From: Patescibacteria group bacterium
GTDB taxonomy: Bacteria; Patescibacteriota; Patescibacteriia; UBA10025; JAHIVO01
Assembly (NCBI GenBank): GCA_022560375.1
Contig: JADFTK010000008.1
Coordinates: 1-33,233, forward strand
Length of the DNA stretch: 33,233 bases
Direction: 5' to 3'
Below, in pieces: positions 13,715-21,534 of this stretch (positions are counted from its first letter, which is position 1; the number at the start of each line of letters is the position of its first letter). The notes beneath the pieces were generated by a model. That model was not told the DNA's origin. It did not search any database and saw nothing but the letters and a program-made list of their open reading frames with translations. A program made the position numbers and the translations under genes.

Positions 13715-15430
13715 ATGTTGGTAAAACGGATTACCTTTGGGCTGGTCGTATTGACGGGTTTGCTGGTCATGAATCATACAGTAGCTGCCCAGGAAGTTGT
13801 CGATAATTTTTCCGCTGATATAATAGTCTCCTCAGACGGTAGCTTCGAAGTTACTGAGACAATAGTATATGACTTTGGTAGCACCCAGCGCCATGGTATT
13901 TTTAGGGATATACCGTACCAGTATAAGCGTGGTGGGACAAATTATAATATACGTATTAGAATTGAGGCGGTAGTCAATGCCGCTGGCTTTGCACTCCCGT
14001 ATACAACCAGCCGATCAGGAGGAGAAATACATTTAAAAATTGGTGATCCTGATATTTTTGTAACGGGTAAAAATACTTATGTCATCTCCTATGTGGTGGC
14101 CAGGGCATTAAATTATTTTGACGATCACCACGAGTTGTATTGGAACGTTACTGGTAATAGCTGGCCGGTTCCTATAAATAAAGCGCAGGCAACAGTCACA
14201 CTGCCTAGGAGTCTGACCGATCCCCAGAGATTAAAACAGTGTTTCACCGGGTTGGTGGGTTCTACGGAAAATGATTGCTCAGTGTCCTCGACTGATGATT
14301 TTACCGTGGCATATAATGCCGATACAATGTATTCTGGTGAAGGTTTAACGATAGTGTTGGGGTGGCCAACTGGGATAACTAGGCAACCCAGCACCTGGCA
14401 GCAGATTAGGTGGTTTGCCCAAGATAACTGGCCGGTGGCTTTGCCGATCATAGTTTTGATAGTGATGTTTTATCTTTGGTATACTCGGGGACGAGATCCG
14501 GCCGGACGGGGGACAATCATACCTATCTATGCGGCACCGGATAAAATATCTCCCGGCCTGCTAGGCACTGTAGTTGACGAAAAAGCTGATCTGAAAGATA
14601 TATCAGCCAGTATTATTCATCTGGCCGTGCGGGGGTATTTAAAAATAAAGGAAATAACCATAGACAGAATAATTGGCCAAAAGACCGATTACGAATTCAC
14701 CAAACTTAAGGAACCAGATGAGTCCATACCAGATTTCGAAAAGGAGATATTGAAGGGCATTTTTGATGCTAGCGACACCATCCAAATGAGTAAGCTAAAA
14801 AATAAATTTTATCTTCATTTACCAACCATCAAAAAGTCACTTTATAAGCTGGTGGTAGCGGATGGTTACTTTCCCACTGACCCGGATAAGGTGCGTAAAG
14901 TTTATGCTATGGCCTCCATTTTTATAACGCCCATCGGGTTTATTATCGCTCTGGCAACAGGGCAGGTGGTTGCTGGTATAGCCATTGGGGTTAGTGGTGT
15001 TATGGTTTTGATATTCTCCAGATATATGCCGCGGAAGACTAAACGGGGTGCGGAGATGCATGAGAAAATTATGGGATTCAAATGGTTCTTGTCAGTGACG
15101 GAAAAGGACAGATTAAAATTCCACCAGGCCCCAGCTAAATCACCTAAAGAGTTTGAAGAATTCCTTCCCTATGCTATGGTATTAGGAGTGGAGAAAGAAT
15201 GGGCTGGTCAATTTGCAGACATGTATGTCACTCCGCCAGAATGGTTTGAAGGAAGTAGCGGTAGCGCTTTTGGCACTCTCTATATGGTTAGTGCCCTGCA
15301 TGACATGTCGACAAATTTTGGTTCAGTGGCGGCTAGCCGGCCTGGCAGCGCCGGATCAGGTAGCTCTGGTTTCGGCGGGGGTGGTTTTTCTGGAGGTGGT
15401 TTCGGCGGAGGCGGAGGCGGTAGCTGGTAA
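13715..15430 (+). CDS. DUF2207 membrane protein with Gly-rich tail
   Basis: 571 residues. Signal peptide 1-25 (ends TVAAQE). The extracellular DUF2207 domain (about 30-235) begins with VDNFSADIIVSSDGSFEVTETI and contains RHGIFRDIPYQY, both family hallmarks. A membrane helix at about 243-261 is followed by a cytoplasmic domain (about 290-395), a pair of helices (about 397-440), another soluble region, and a C-terminal Gly/Ser-rich tail (about 545-571) ending GGGGSW. DUF2207 proteins are widespread and uncharacterised; an envelope role is assumed. The cyclophilin gene follows after 19 bases. Confidence 0.88.
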   Translation: MLVKRITFGLVVLTGLLVMNHTVAAQEVVDNFSADIIVSSDGSFEVTETIVYDFGSTQRHGIFRDIPYQYKRGGTNYNIRIRIEAVVNAAGFALPYTTSRSGGEIHLKIGDPDIFVTGKNTYVISYVVARALNYFDDHHELYWNVTGNSWPVPINKAQATVTLPRSLTDPQRLKQCFTGLVGSTENDCSVSSTDDFTVAYNADTMYSGEGLTIVLGWPTGITRQPSTWQQIRWFAQDNWPVALPIIVLIVMFYLWYTRGRDPAGRGTIIPIYAAPDKISPGLLGTVVDEKADLKDISASIIHLAVRGYLKIKEITIDRIIGQKTDYEFTKLKEPDESIPDFEKEILKGIFDASDTIQMSKLKNKFYLHLPTIKKSLYKLVVADGYFPTDPDKVRKVYAMASIFITPIGFIIALATGQVVAGIAIGVSGVMVLIFSRYMPRKTKRGAEMHEKIMGFKWFLSVTEKDRLKFHQAPAKSPKEFEEFLPYAMVLGVEKEWAGQFADMYVTPPEWFEGSSGSAFGTLYMVSALHDMSTNFGSVAASRPGSAGSGSSGFGGGGFSGGGFGGGGGGSW

Positions 15431-15449
15431 TTATAATAACGAATGAACT

Positions 15450-16103
15450 ATGAGTAAGAACGCAAAAATTATTTCAAGTTTGGTAGTAGCTGTAGTGGTT
15501 ATACTAATTATTATTTTTTTAATGAGCGATAATAACGGCGATTCCTTAGCTAGTGACAACGCCAACTCTTCAGTCAGTAATTCAAATACAAATTTATCAA
15601 TTAATAATTCAAATATAAATATGTCTACCAATGGAACTTATGCTTTTCCTGGTAAATTACCGGACGACAGGATTGTAAATAAAAAAGTAAAACTTGAAAC
15701 AAGCAAAGGAATTATTGAGTTTGAGCTGTATCCTGCCGATGCTCCCAAAACTGTAAGTAATTATATTTATTTGGCGGAAGAGGGTTATTATGACGGACTT
15801 GTTTTTCATCGGGTGGTGCCTGGTTTCGTCATCCAAGGCGGCGATCCTAATGGTACAGGAGCTGGCGGGCCGGGCTACAAGTTTGCAGACGAGCCGGTGA
15901 CTAAGGAATATACACAAGGAATTGTGGCTATGGCTAATTCGGGCCCAGACACTAACGGTTCGCAGTTTTTCATCATGCTGGAGGATAACAGCACCTTGCC
16001 GAAGGATTACACAATTTTTGGAAAAGTAACTAGCGGCCTTGAAGTAGTCAAGCAAATTGAGGTAGGGGATGTCATGAATAAAGTTAGCATTGAGAATAAG
16101 TAA
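15450..16103 (+). CDS. Membrane-anchored cyclophilin-type peptidyl-prolyl isomerase
   Basis: 217 residues. One N-terminal membrane helix (about 6-25), a linker rich in Asn and Ser (about 27-62), then a compact cyclophilin domain (about 78-215). The active-site segments are clear: FHRVVPGFVIQGGDP with the catalytic Arg, SQFFIML, and the GKVTSGLEVV end strand. It catalyses cis-trans isomerisation of prolyl bonds. The anchor places it outside the membrane, where it would help exported proteins fold. TATAAT (15432-15437) lies 12 bases before the start, so it may have its own promoter besides read-through from the DUF2207 gene. Confidence 0.92.
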   Translation: MSKNAKIISSLVVAVVVILIIIFLMSDNNGDSLASDNANSSVSNSNTNLSINNSNINMSTNGTYAFPGKLPDDRIVNKKVKLETSKGIIEFELYPADAPKTVSNYIYLAEEGYYDGLVFHRVVPGFVIQGGDPNGTGAGGPGYKFADEPVTKEYTQGIVAMANSGPDTNGSQFFIMLEDNSTLPKDYTIFGKVTSGLEVVKQIEVGDVMNKVSIENK

Positions 16104-16161
16104 TTCCCAACCAATCTAAGTAATAGCAATTTAAGGCATTCCTTTTTTGGGTAGCCTACTG

Positions 16162-16190
16162 TTGACATTAGGCAGTTTTAGGTTTAAACT
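16162..16190 (+). promoter_or_regulatory. Strong promoter of the small membrane protein gene
   Basis: TTGACA (16162-16167), exactly 17 bases, TAAACT (16185-16190). Predicted start about 16197, leaving a leader of about 67 bases that folds over the start codon. Confidence 0.7.
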
Positions 16191-16218
16191 TACCTACCAA
16201 TAAATAAAGCTCATTCTA

Positions 16219-16268
16219 GATCGTTTCATGAACCCTGATATTTATCATTAATGTATCGGGATCATGAA
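16219..16268 (+). promoter_or_regulatory. Leader hairpin enclosing the start codon
   Basis: The leader's TTCATGA arm pairs perfectly with TCATGAA (16262-16268), and CCC plus GATA pair with TATC plus GGG just inside. About 14 pairs in total place the ATG (16264-16266) inside the stem. It could damp translation until melted; this is inference from the sequence fold. Confidence 0.45.
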
Positions 16269-16458
16269 CATCACACCAGAAACCATGATCCTTTTTGGCG
16301 GCACTATACTAGTGTTCCTGCTGCGCCTCAAACGTAGCCGTGTCAAAAAGAGACGTTATTATGGTTCGGCCATGCTCGTAGCTCTCTTAGTGGAGTTTCT
16401 GACGTTCATAGTAGGAGTCAGTATATTCTTACTAGGAGCCTATCGACTTGTGCCGTAA
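16264..16458 (+). CDS. Small two-helix membrane protein, unknown
   Basis: 64 residues. Two hydrophobic helices (about 7-20 and 36-61) are separated by a strongly basic loop (LKRSRVKKRRYY, about 23-34), which by the positive-inside rule should face the cytoplasm, leaving both ends outside. No known family is recognised. The gene is monocistronic: it has a strong promoter, a leader hairpin that buries the start codon, and its own terminator. That much dedicated control for so small a gene suggests a regulated, possibly stress-related product, which is inference. Confidence 0.65.
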   Translation: MNITPETMILFGGTILVFLLRLKRSRVKKRRYYGSAMLVALLVEFLTFIVGVSIFLLGAYRLVP

Positions 16459-16465
16459 AATCAAT

Positions 16466-16496
16466 AAAAACCCTGTGTCTGTGACATGGGATTTTT
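16466..16496 (+). terminator. Rho-independent terminator
   Basis: A-run, stem CCC-TGTGTC / GACA-TGGG (16471-16490, imperfect), then T5. It closes the small membrane protein gene. Confidence 0.65.
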
Positions 16497-16511
16497 CTTA
16501 TTGACCATGAG

Positions 16512-16551
16512 GTGACTATAGTATATACTAGAGGTATAATAACTATATAAT
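16512..16551 (+). promoter_or_regulatory. Promoter region of the AbrB-rlmH-EamA operon
   Basis: GTGACT (16512-16517), 17 bases, TATAAT (16535-16540). A second TATAAT (16546-16551) lies 11 bases before the ATG at 16563. Either would give a very short leader without a ribosome-binding site. Confidence 0.5.
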
Positions 16552-16562
16552 TAGTATAGACT

Positions 16563-16733
16563 ATGTACAAGCTAAAAATAATTCGAAAGATATTCCAAAC
16601 CGGGAAGTATAGTTACGTTATTACCTTGCCCAAAGATATATTTCGTCATCTGGGATGGCAAAGAGGTGATAGCGTGGAGATAGATTTGGATAAGACTGGC
16701 AAACGCTTGATAATCAAAAAATTTAGAGCCTGA
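16563..16733 (+). CDS. AbrB/MazE-like DNA-binding protein
   Basis: 56 residues. The pattern is that of a SpoVT-AbrB swapped-hairpin domain: YSYVITLPKDIFRHLGWQRG (about 16-35), with the TLPK turn, a hydrophobic helix and the W-x-x-GD loop, followed by strand DSVEIDL and KRLIIKK. Such proteins bind DNA as dimers, as transition-state regulators or antitoxins. The toxin gene expected beside an antitoxin is missing. The next gene, rlmH, starts 1 base after the stop, so the two share a message, and autoregulation of the operon is plausible. Confidence 0.75.
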   Translation: MYKLKIIRKIFQTGKYSYVITLPKDIFRHLGWQRGDSVEIDLDKTGKRLIIKKFRA

Positions 16734-16734
16734 T

Positions 16735-17205
16735 ATGTTTAATATATTGATAGTTACAGTAGGTACTATTAAAGAGAGCTTTTGGAAATTGGCTATAAAT
16801 GAGTACCTAAAGAGGCTGCAGCCTCTTGCGAAAATTAAAATAAGGGAGGTTTCAGAAGAAAAGATAGACTCAGTGGATAATCGCCAGGCCATTTTGAAGA
16901 AGGAGGCCGTTAGGATATCAAAATTCCTCGAGGAAAATTCTGTGATCGTTGCCCTGGATATAAGGGGGAAGCATTATTCTTCCACCGAGTGGGCCGAGCA
17001 GCTAACAGAGTGGTCACAGTTTGGAAAGTCCATTACTTTTATTATAGGTGGACCTTTGGGATTGGATGCGGAGGTTCTAAAAAAATCTAATTCCATCCTG
17101 TCTCTATCCAAAATGACCTTTACCCACCAAATGACACGTGTTATACTCTTAGAACAAATTTATCGGGGAAGTAAAATCTTACAGGGGGGGACTTACCACT
17201 ATTAA
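16735..17205 (+). CDS. rlmH: 23S rRNA (pseudouridine1915-N3)-methyltransferase RlmH
   Basis: 156 residues, the family's usual size. SPOUT knot landmarks are all present: VALDIRGKHYSSTEWA (about 72-87), FIIGGPLGLD (about 102-111, the SAM-binding loop), LSLSKMTFTHQMTRVILLEQIYRG (about 122-145) and the invariant C-terminal YHY. It methylates the pseudouridine at position 1915 of helix 69 in the assembled ribosome, using SAM as a dimer. The gene starts 1 base after the AbrB-like gene and ends 18 bases before an EamA transporter gene. Confidence 0.95.
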   Translation: MFNILIVTVGTIKESFWKLAINEYLKRLQPLAKIKIREVSEEKIDSVDNRQAILKKEAVRISKFLEENSVIVALDIRGKHYSSTEWAEQLTEWSQFGKSITFIIGGPLGLDAEVLKKSNSILSLSKMTFTHQMTRVILLEQIYRGSKILQGGTYHY

Positions 17206-17223
17206 TACGGATTTGCCCAGAGT

Positions 17224-18153
17224 ATGAAAAAATATGCACCCTGGCTGATAGTAATTGCGGCATTTCTCTGGAGTACCGATGCCTTGCTACGGCAACCTTT
17301 AACCGAGCGCTTATCAAGCACGGTGATTGTTTTTTATGAGCATTTATTTGGTGTAATTTTATTATTACCAGTTCTCATTAAGGGCTATAAGCAATTTCTC
17401 AGGCTAGGGCGGCGTGATTGGCTGGCAGTATTATTTATCGGTGTGGGTGGCTCTGCTCTAGCCACTATATTTTTCACGGCGTCTTTTTCTTACGTTTCTC
17501 CTTCGGTATCAATATTACTACAAAAAGTTCAACCCATCATAGCTATTTTATTAGCTACAGTATTGCTCAAAGAACGTTTAGGCAAGAAGTTTTGGCTGGG
17601 CGCTTTGGTAGCGATTACCGGTGCCTATTTCATATCTTTTCCCGATGGTATTCCCAGCTTGGCCTTTGATGAAGCTAAAGGCGTTTATTTTGCCCTGATT
17701 GCTGCATTTTTCTGGGGGGCCTCAACCGTAATGGGCAGATACGTTATTAAGAAAATCAGCTTCCCTAATTTGACGGCACTGCGACTACTAGTGGCCTTGA
17801 TATTTATTACTATCTTAATGACTACTCAGCGCCAGCTTGGGGATCTGGGGTCTATTTCTGGATCCGATATTCGGTCCCTATTACTCATAACGCTGTTTCC
17901 GGGAACCGGAGCTTTATTATTATATTATTGGGGTTTGAAGTACACCAAAGCTTCGGTAGCTACTATTGCCGAATTGTTTTTCCCATTTTCCGCGGTTATC
18001 CTAAACTGGATCTTCCTCGGAGAAACCCTAGTGTTAGTGCAGATAATTGGCAGCTTAGTATTAGTAGCTGGCATATATCAGGTGCAAAAGTCCAATCGGA
18101 TGAATAACCAGCCCAATGCACCACCGCCAGTTGAGGAAATATCTGCATCTTAA
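17224..18153 (+). CDS. EamA-family (DMT) transporter
   Basis: 309 residues with ten membrane helices in two EamA halves. Each half starts with an A-A-x-L/F-W-S/G motif: IAAFLWSTDALL (about 12-23) and IAAFFWGASTVM (about 158-169). The paired glutamate-containing end of each half (VLLKERLGKKFW, IFLGETLV) is also typical. Family members export amino acids, sugars or other small metabolites; the substrate is unknown. The C-terminal tail is short and polar. Last gene of the AbrB-rlmH-EamA operon, closed by a perfect terminator. Confidence 0.9.
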   Translation: MKKYAPWLIVIAAFLWSTDALLRQPLTERLSSTVIVFYEHLFGVILLLPVLIKGYKQFLRLGRRDWLAVLFIGVGGSALATIFFTASFSYVSPSVSILLQKVQPIIAILLATVLLKERLGKKFWLGALVAITGAYFISFPDGIPSLAFDEAKGVYFALIAAFFWGASTVMGRYVIKKISFPNLTALRLLVALIFITILMTTQRQLGDLGSISGSDIRSLLLITLFPGTGALLLYYWGLKYTKASVATIAELFFPFSAVILNWIFLGETLVLVQIIGSLVLVAGIYQVQKSNRMNNQPNAPPPVEEISAS

Positions 18154-18177
18154 AAACGGCCAAGCTGGCCGTTTTTA
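18152..18177 (+). terminator. Strong bidirectional terminator
   Basis: Arms AAAAACGGCCA (18152-18162) and TGGCCGTTTTT (18166-18176) are perfect over 11 bases with an AGC loop. The A/T tails make it work in both directions. It overlaps the EamA stop codon. Confidence 0.9.
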
Positions 18178-18189
18178 GTTATGGTGAAT

Positions 18190-18245
18190 ACTAGACGACT
18201 AGCTTATGTATTTTTTATGTTTTATACTGAATGCTAGTCAGTAGT
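18190..18245. repeat. Inverted repeat in the spacer before nnrD
   Basis: GACTAGC (18197-18203) pairs with GCTAGTC (18233-18239), with flanking ACTA (18190-18193) / TAGT (18242-18245). There is no T-run, so not a terminator. The rest of the 149-base spacer shows only AT-rich sequence and -10-like boxes near 18301 and 18318. Confidence 0.4.
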
Positions 18246-18326
18246 GAGCTAACCTCTAAAAAAACTGTTGTCTTAATGAGTATTTTTATTGTTTAAAACT
18301 TATACTGTTTAGTTTAGTACAATAAT

Positions 18327-19208
18327 ATGAACCGCAAAATTTATATTAAAAAAATAATGACGCCGCGTCCCAAAAATGTCCATAAGAAAAAACTAGGCCA
18401 GATTCTTTTAATTGTTGGTTCCCGTACCATGCCTGGGGCGGGGATACTTTCAGTTTTGGGCTCATTAAGGTCTGGGGCTGGCCTTGCCATAGCAGCCTAT
18501 CCCCAAGAATTGAGAACAGTTATCGTCAAGGCTGTTCCTGAAGCTATTCATCTAAGTTTATCACAAACTAGTACTGGTAGTCTGGCGCTAGGTTCATATA
18601 ATGCCATAATCAAAGCAACTAAAAATATAGATGCTATTGTCATTGGGCCCGGATTGGCCGAGCATCCTCAGACTGGAAAATTGATTATTAAATTGGTAAA
18701 AAATATTAGCCAGCCGTTGATTATTGACGCCAGTGCTCTCAACGTATTATCAAAGTTATCAGATGTTAGCAAACTACTTAAGAAGCGAAAATATTTAACC
18801 ATTTTAACCCCCCATGAGGGTGAAATGGCCATGTTGACTGGGTTGTCATCTAAGGAAATAAGCAGTAAAAGAAAGTTACTGGCCTTGAAAATGGCCAGGC
18901 TATGGAACGTCATCATGATATTAAAAGGACCTCACACCATCATTGCCTCACCTGATAAAAAAATTATCATCAATAATACCGGCGGTCCAGGCTTGGCTAC
19001 GGCTGGTAGCGGTGATGTTTTAGCTGGTATCGTTGCAACATTAGTAGCCCAAAATTTGGATCGTGCATTTATGGCCTCGGCGGCAGCGGTCCAGCTGCAC
19101 GGATTAGCTGGCGATATGGCGACCCAGGCGTTGGGAGAAAAGTCAGTCATTGCCTCTGACGTTTTAGAGTATTTACCCAAAGCCATATTAAAGGTAGAGC
19201 ATTCTTGA
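18327..19208 (+). CDS. nnrD: ADP-dependent NAD(P)H-hydrate dehydratase
   Basis: 293 residues. The kinase-like (YjeF C-terminal) fold is marked by KKKLGQILLIVGS...MPGAGILSVLGSLRSGAGL (about 20-54), VIGPGL (about 110-115), IDASALN (about 131-137), LTPHEGEMAML (about 155-165) and the catalytic loop NNTGGPGLATAGSGDVLAGI (about 212-231). It repairs hydrated NAD(P)H to NAD(P)H using ADP or ATP. The partner epimerase NnrE, often fused upstream, is absent from the protein and from the window. The first 10 residues are probably dispensable, as an internal ATG lies at codon 11. TACAAT lies just before the start. Confidence 0.92.
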   Translation: MNRKIYIKKIMTPRPKNVHKKKLGQILLIVGSRTMPGAGILSVLGSLRSGAGLAIAAYPQELRTVIVKAVPEAIHLSLSQTSTGSLALGSYNAIIKATKNIDAIVIGPGLAEHPQTGKLIIKLVKNISQPLIIDASALNVLSKLSDVSKLLKKRKYLTILTPHEGEMAMLTGLSSKEISSKRKLLALKMARLWNVIMILKGPHTIIASPDKKIIINNTGGPGLATAGSGDVLAGIVATLVAQNLDRAFMASAAAVQLHGLAGDMATQALGEKSVIASDVLEYLPKAILKVEHS

Positions 19209-19262
19209 CATAATGGCTATCTTGAGATAAAGTATTACATAATTTAAAATAATAATTTCTAT

Positions 19263-19817
19263 ATGCCAGTACCAGTATTTGAGCAAGCAGCCATTCTGAA
19301 ACCAGATAAACCGCAAGTAGCTCCTGAAAGAACTTCAGGCGTAGCGGTATTCTTTACCGTCTTATTGGTGAGTGCTTTGACATTCACTGTAGAGCTAGCC
19401 CTGAGAGATGTAAATAGAATTTTCAACCCGCTGTATGAAAAATGCGTGACCCAAGCTAGGAATTTAGCCTCTGTTTTTGATCCGATAGTTGGAACCGATC
19501 AGTGCTTAGTCCAGCGGTATGAAGGGGGACAGCTCTTATTACATGCGGATATAGTTATTCCCTTGATCCTGATTATAGTTTTAATTTTAGCAGTTTTCCA
19601 GCCAAAGACCATGGGATTAATTGCCAGACTATTTAGAACATCACTGCTAATTTTTTCTATTTGGCTATCGATTCGCATCCTGGCTGAAACTGAATATTTT
19701 TTAGTTAAGCATTACCCCATTTACGGAAAATATCTGATTTTGCTGACGGTCATTATTGCTATTGTAATTATAGTAGTGGCTGTCCAGAAAAAAGCACAAA
19801 AGGGGCCTAATATGTAA
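19263..19817 (+). CDS. Four-helix membrane protein of unknown function
   Basis: 184 residues. After a polar N-terminus (1-25) come helices at about 27-46, 95-112, 118-138 and 157-174. The loop between helices 1 and 2 (about 47-93) holds two Cys (CVTQARN and DQCLVQRY) that could form a disulfide outside the cell. No known family is recognised; similar hypothetical proteins are expected in Patescibacteria, but I cannot search. The gene sits between nnrD and the macrodomain operon and is closed by a terminator that interlocks with the next promoter. Confidence 0.65.
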   Translation: MPVPVFEQAAILKPDKPQVAPERTSGVAVFFTVLLVSALTFTVELALRDVNRIFNPLYEKCVTQARNLASVFDPIVGTDQCLVQRYEGGQLLLHADIVIPLILIIVLILAVFQPKTMGLIARLFRTSLLIFSIWLSIRILAETEYFLVKHYPIYGKYLILLTVIIAIVIIVVAVQKKAQKGPNM

Positions 19818-19843
19818 AAAAATTAATCATCCTAGATCTAGTT

Positions 19844-19870
19844 GTAAGCTTGTGCCAGCTTACTTTTTTT
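19844..19870 (+). terminator. Rho-independent terminator overlapping the macrodomain promoter
   Basis: Perfect arms GTAAGCT (19844-19850) and AGCTTAC (19857-19863), 6-base loop, T7. The loop contains the -35 of the next promoter. Confidence 0.85.
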
Positions 19871-19878
19871 TGTATAAT
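19850..19878 (+). promoter_or_regulatory. Promoter of the macrodomain-permease-gltX operon
   Basis: TTGTGC (19850-19855), exactly 17 bases, TATAAT (19873-19878). The ATG at 19889 is 10 bases on, so the message is leaderless or nearly so. Confidence 0.65.
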
Positions 19879-19888
19879 TTAGCTAACT

Positions 19889-20407
19889 ATGGGAATTATT
19901 GAATTATCCAAAGGAGATATTTGCCAAGCTGATGTCGGGGCTATTGTTAATGCGGCGAATAATGATTTGCTACACGGTGGCGGCTTGGCCGCTGCTATTG
20001 TGCAGGCTGGCGGCCAGAAAATACAAGAGCAATCAACCGCCGTAGGTCCTATCCAAATTGGTGAAGCGGCTATTACTGACGGCGGTAAGCTCAAGGCAAG
20101 ATATGTAATCCATGCCGCCTCCATGCGTCTGGGAGGCGCTACAACTGAAGAAAATTTAACCAAAGCCATCCGCAATAGCTTCAAGAGAGTTGCTGAGTTG
20201 GATATATCCAGTGTAGCTTTTCCATCAGTAGGGACTGGTATTGGAGGCTTTCCGATAGAGCAAGGTGCTTTAATAAGTTTACAAGCAGCCCGGGAGTTTA
20301 TTAATAGCCATCCAAAGTTTACCAAGGTCTTATTTGTGTTACACTCCGATGAAGATTTAAAAGCCTGGCAAAATGTGTATGACCGACTCAATAAAGTTGA
20401 CCGATGA
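19889..20407 (+). CDS. Macrodomain (ADP-ribose-binding) protein
   Basis: 172 residues, a single macrodomain. Landmarks: GDICQADVGAIVNAANNDLLHGGGLAAAI (about 9-37), with the Asp that holds adenine, the NAAN motif and the GGG loop, and AFPSVGTGIGGFP (about 111-123), the diphosphate loop. These domains bind ADP-ribose or related ligands, and many remove it from proteins, nucleic acids or O-acetyl-ADP-ribose in the cytoplasm. The N-terminal start coincides with a -10 box 10 bases upstream. Its stop overlaps the permease start by four bases (ATGA), so the two are translationally coupled. Confidence 0.92.
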   Translation: MGIIELSKGDICQADVGAIVNAANNDLLHGGGLAAAIVQAGGQKIQEQSTAVGPIQIGEAAITDGGKLKARYVIHAASMRLGGATTEENLTKAIRNSFKRVAELDISSVAFPSVGTGIGGFPIEQGALISLQAAREFINSHPKFTKVLFVLHSDEDLKAWQNVYDRLNKVDR

Positions 20408-21531
20408 CAAATAAAAAAAGATTCGTTTTTGCCCTAGCTACCTTTGTAGGAACTGTTATGGGCGTTGGTCTGTTTGGACTGCCCTATGTCGGAGTACAAT
20501 CCGGCTATTTAATCCTAGTAATGTACCTATTTATTGGGGCGGGTATTGTCATTGTCATTAATTTTTTATACAGCGAGGTAGCGGTCAATACTAAGGGTTT
20601 GCATAGACTGCCTGGCTACGCGGCCATCTACCTGGGGGCCGGAGGGAAGCGTGCTGCCTTCATCGTCAAATCACTAGCCTTGTTTGGCGCCTTGCTGGCC
20701 TATTTAATTATTGGTGGCCAGTTTTTGGCCAGCCTTTTTGGTGGGCCGGTAATTTTATATACGTTTATTTTTTTAATTTTGGGATCTTTTTTGATATGGC
20801 AGGATTCCAAATCCGTGGGGGCAGTTGAGTTTGCACTACTGTTCGTTTTTTTGGCCATAGTTATATTTTTATTTGCGGCGGGTGTCAGTAAGATAGACTT
20901 GAATAACCTTGTCACAGTGAAAATAAATAATTTTTTTGTGCCTTATGGCATAGTCCTGTTTTCATTATGGGGGGCTTCCATAGTTCCGGAGATAAAAGAA
21001 CAGTTAAAAAATAATTTGAAGCAAGTCAAGCAAGTTGTCTTTTGGGGAGTCTTGATTTGCCTAGCCGTTTATTTACTGTTTAGTACGTTGATCATCGGCA
21101 TTAGTGGTACGGCCACAAGTAGAGATGGCATTTCCAGTCTAAGTGATCACTTTGGCGAATTAATATTATTTATAGGATATGTTTTTGGTATCATCACCAC
21201 TTTTACCTCTTTTATCGCTTTGGGGCTAACTGTGAAAAAACTTTTTTGGTATGATTATCACTTGCCAAAAATAGTGGCTTGGTCTTTGGCCTCATTTATA
21301 CCTCTAGGTCTATTTGTTATAGGCTTACAGGATTTTATCGGTGTGATTGGGATTACCGGAGCGGTCATGCTGGGTTTGGATGGTGTTTTGGTGACCCTGG
21401 TTTATCTCAGTATGAAGCGCCGTCAAAAACCAGCCAATTATATTAAGCTTAAAATATTAGGGTCGTCACTAATATTTTTGCTCTCGGTAGGAGTAGTACT
21501 GCAGATTTTTTATACCATAAATGGATACTAG
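20404..21531 (+). CDS. Amino-acid permease (APC superfamily)
   Basis: 375 residues with 11 predicted helices. The first helix carries GTVMGVGLFGLPYVG (about 16-30), the unwound glycine-rich binding segment of APC/AAAP-type carriers, and helix 6 carries FSLWGASIVPEI (about 186-197). This suggests proton- or sodium-coupled uptake of amino acids, possibly aromatic, for a cell with few biosynthetic genes; the substrate is inference. It starts in the stop of the macrodomain gene and ends 3 bases before gltX, so all three are one operon. Confidence 0.85.
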   Translation: MTNKKRFVFALATFVGTVMGVGLFGLPYVGVQSGYLILVMYLFIGAGIVIVINFLYSEVAVNTKGLHRLPGYAAIYLGAGGKRAAFIVKSLALFGALLAYLIIGGQFLASLFGGPVILYTFIFLILGSFLIWQDSKSVGAVEFALLFVFLAIVIFLFAAGVSKIDLNNLVTVKINNFFVPYGIVLFSLWGASIVPEIKEQLKNNLKQVKQVVFWGVLICLAVYLLFSTLIIGISGTATSRDGISSLSDHFGELILFIGYVFGIITTFTSFIALGLTVKKLFWYDYHLPKIVAWSLASFIPLGLFVIGLQDFIGVIGITGAVMLGLDGVLVTLVYLSMKRRQKPANYIKLKILGSSLIFLLSVGVVLQIFYTINGY

Positions 21532-21534
21532 TAT

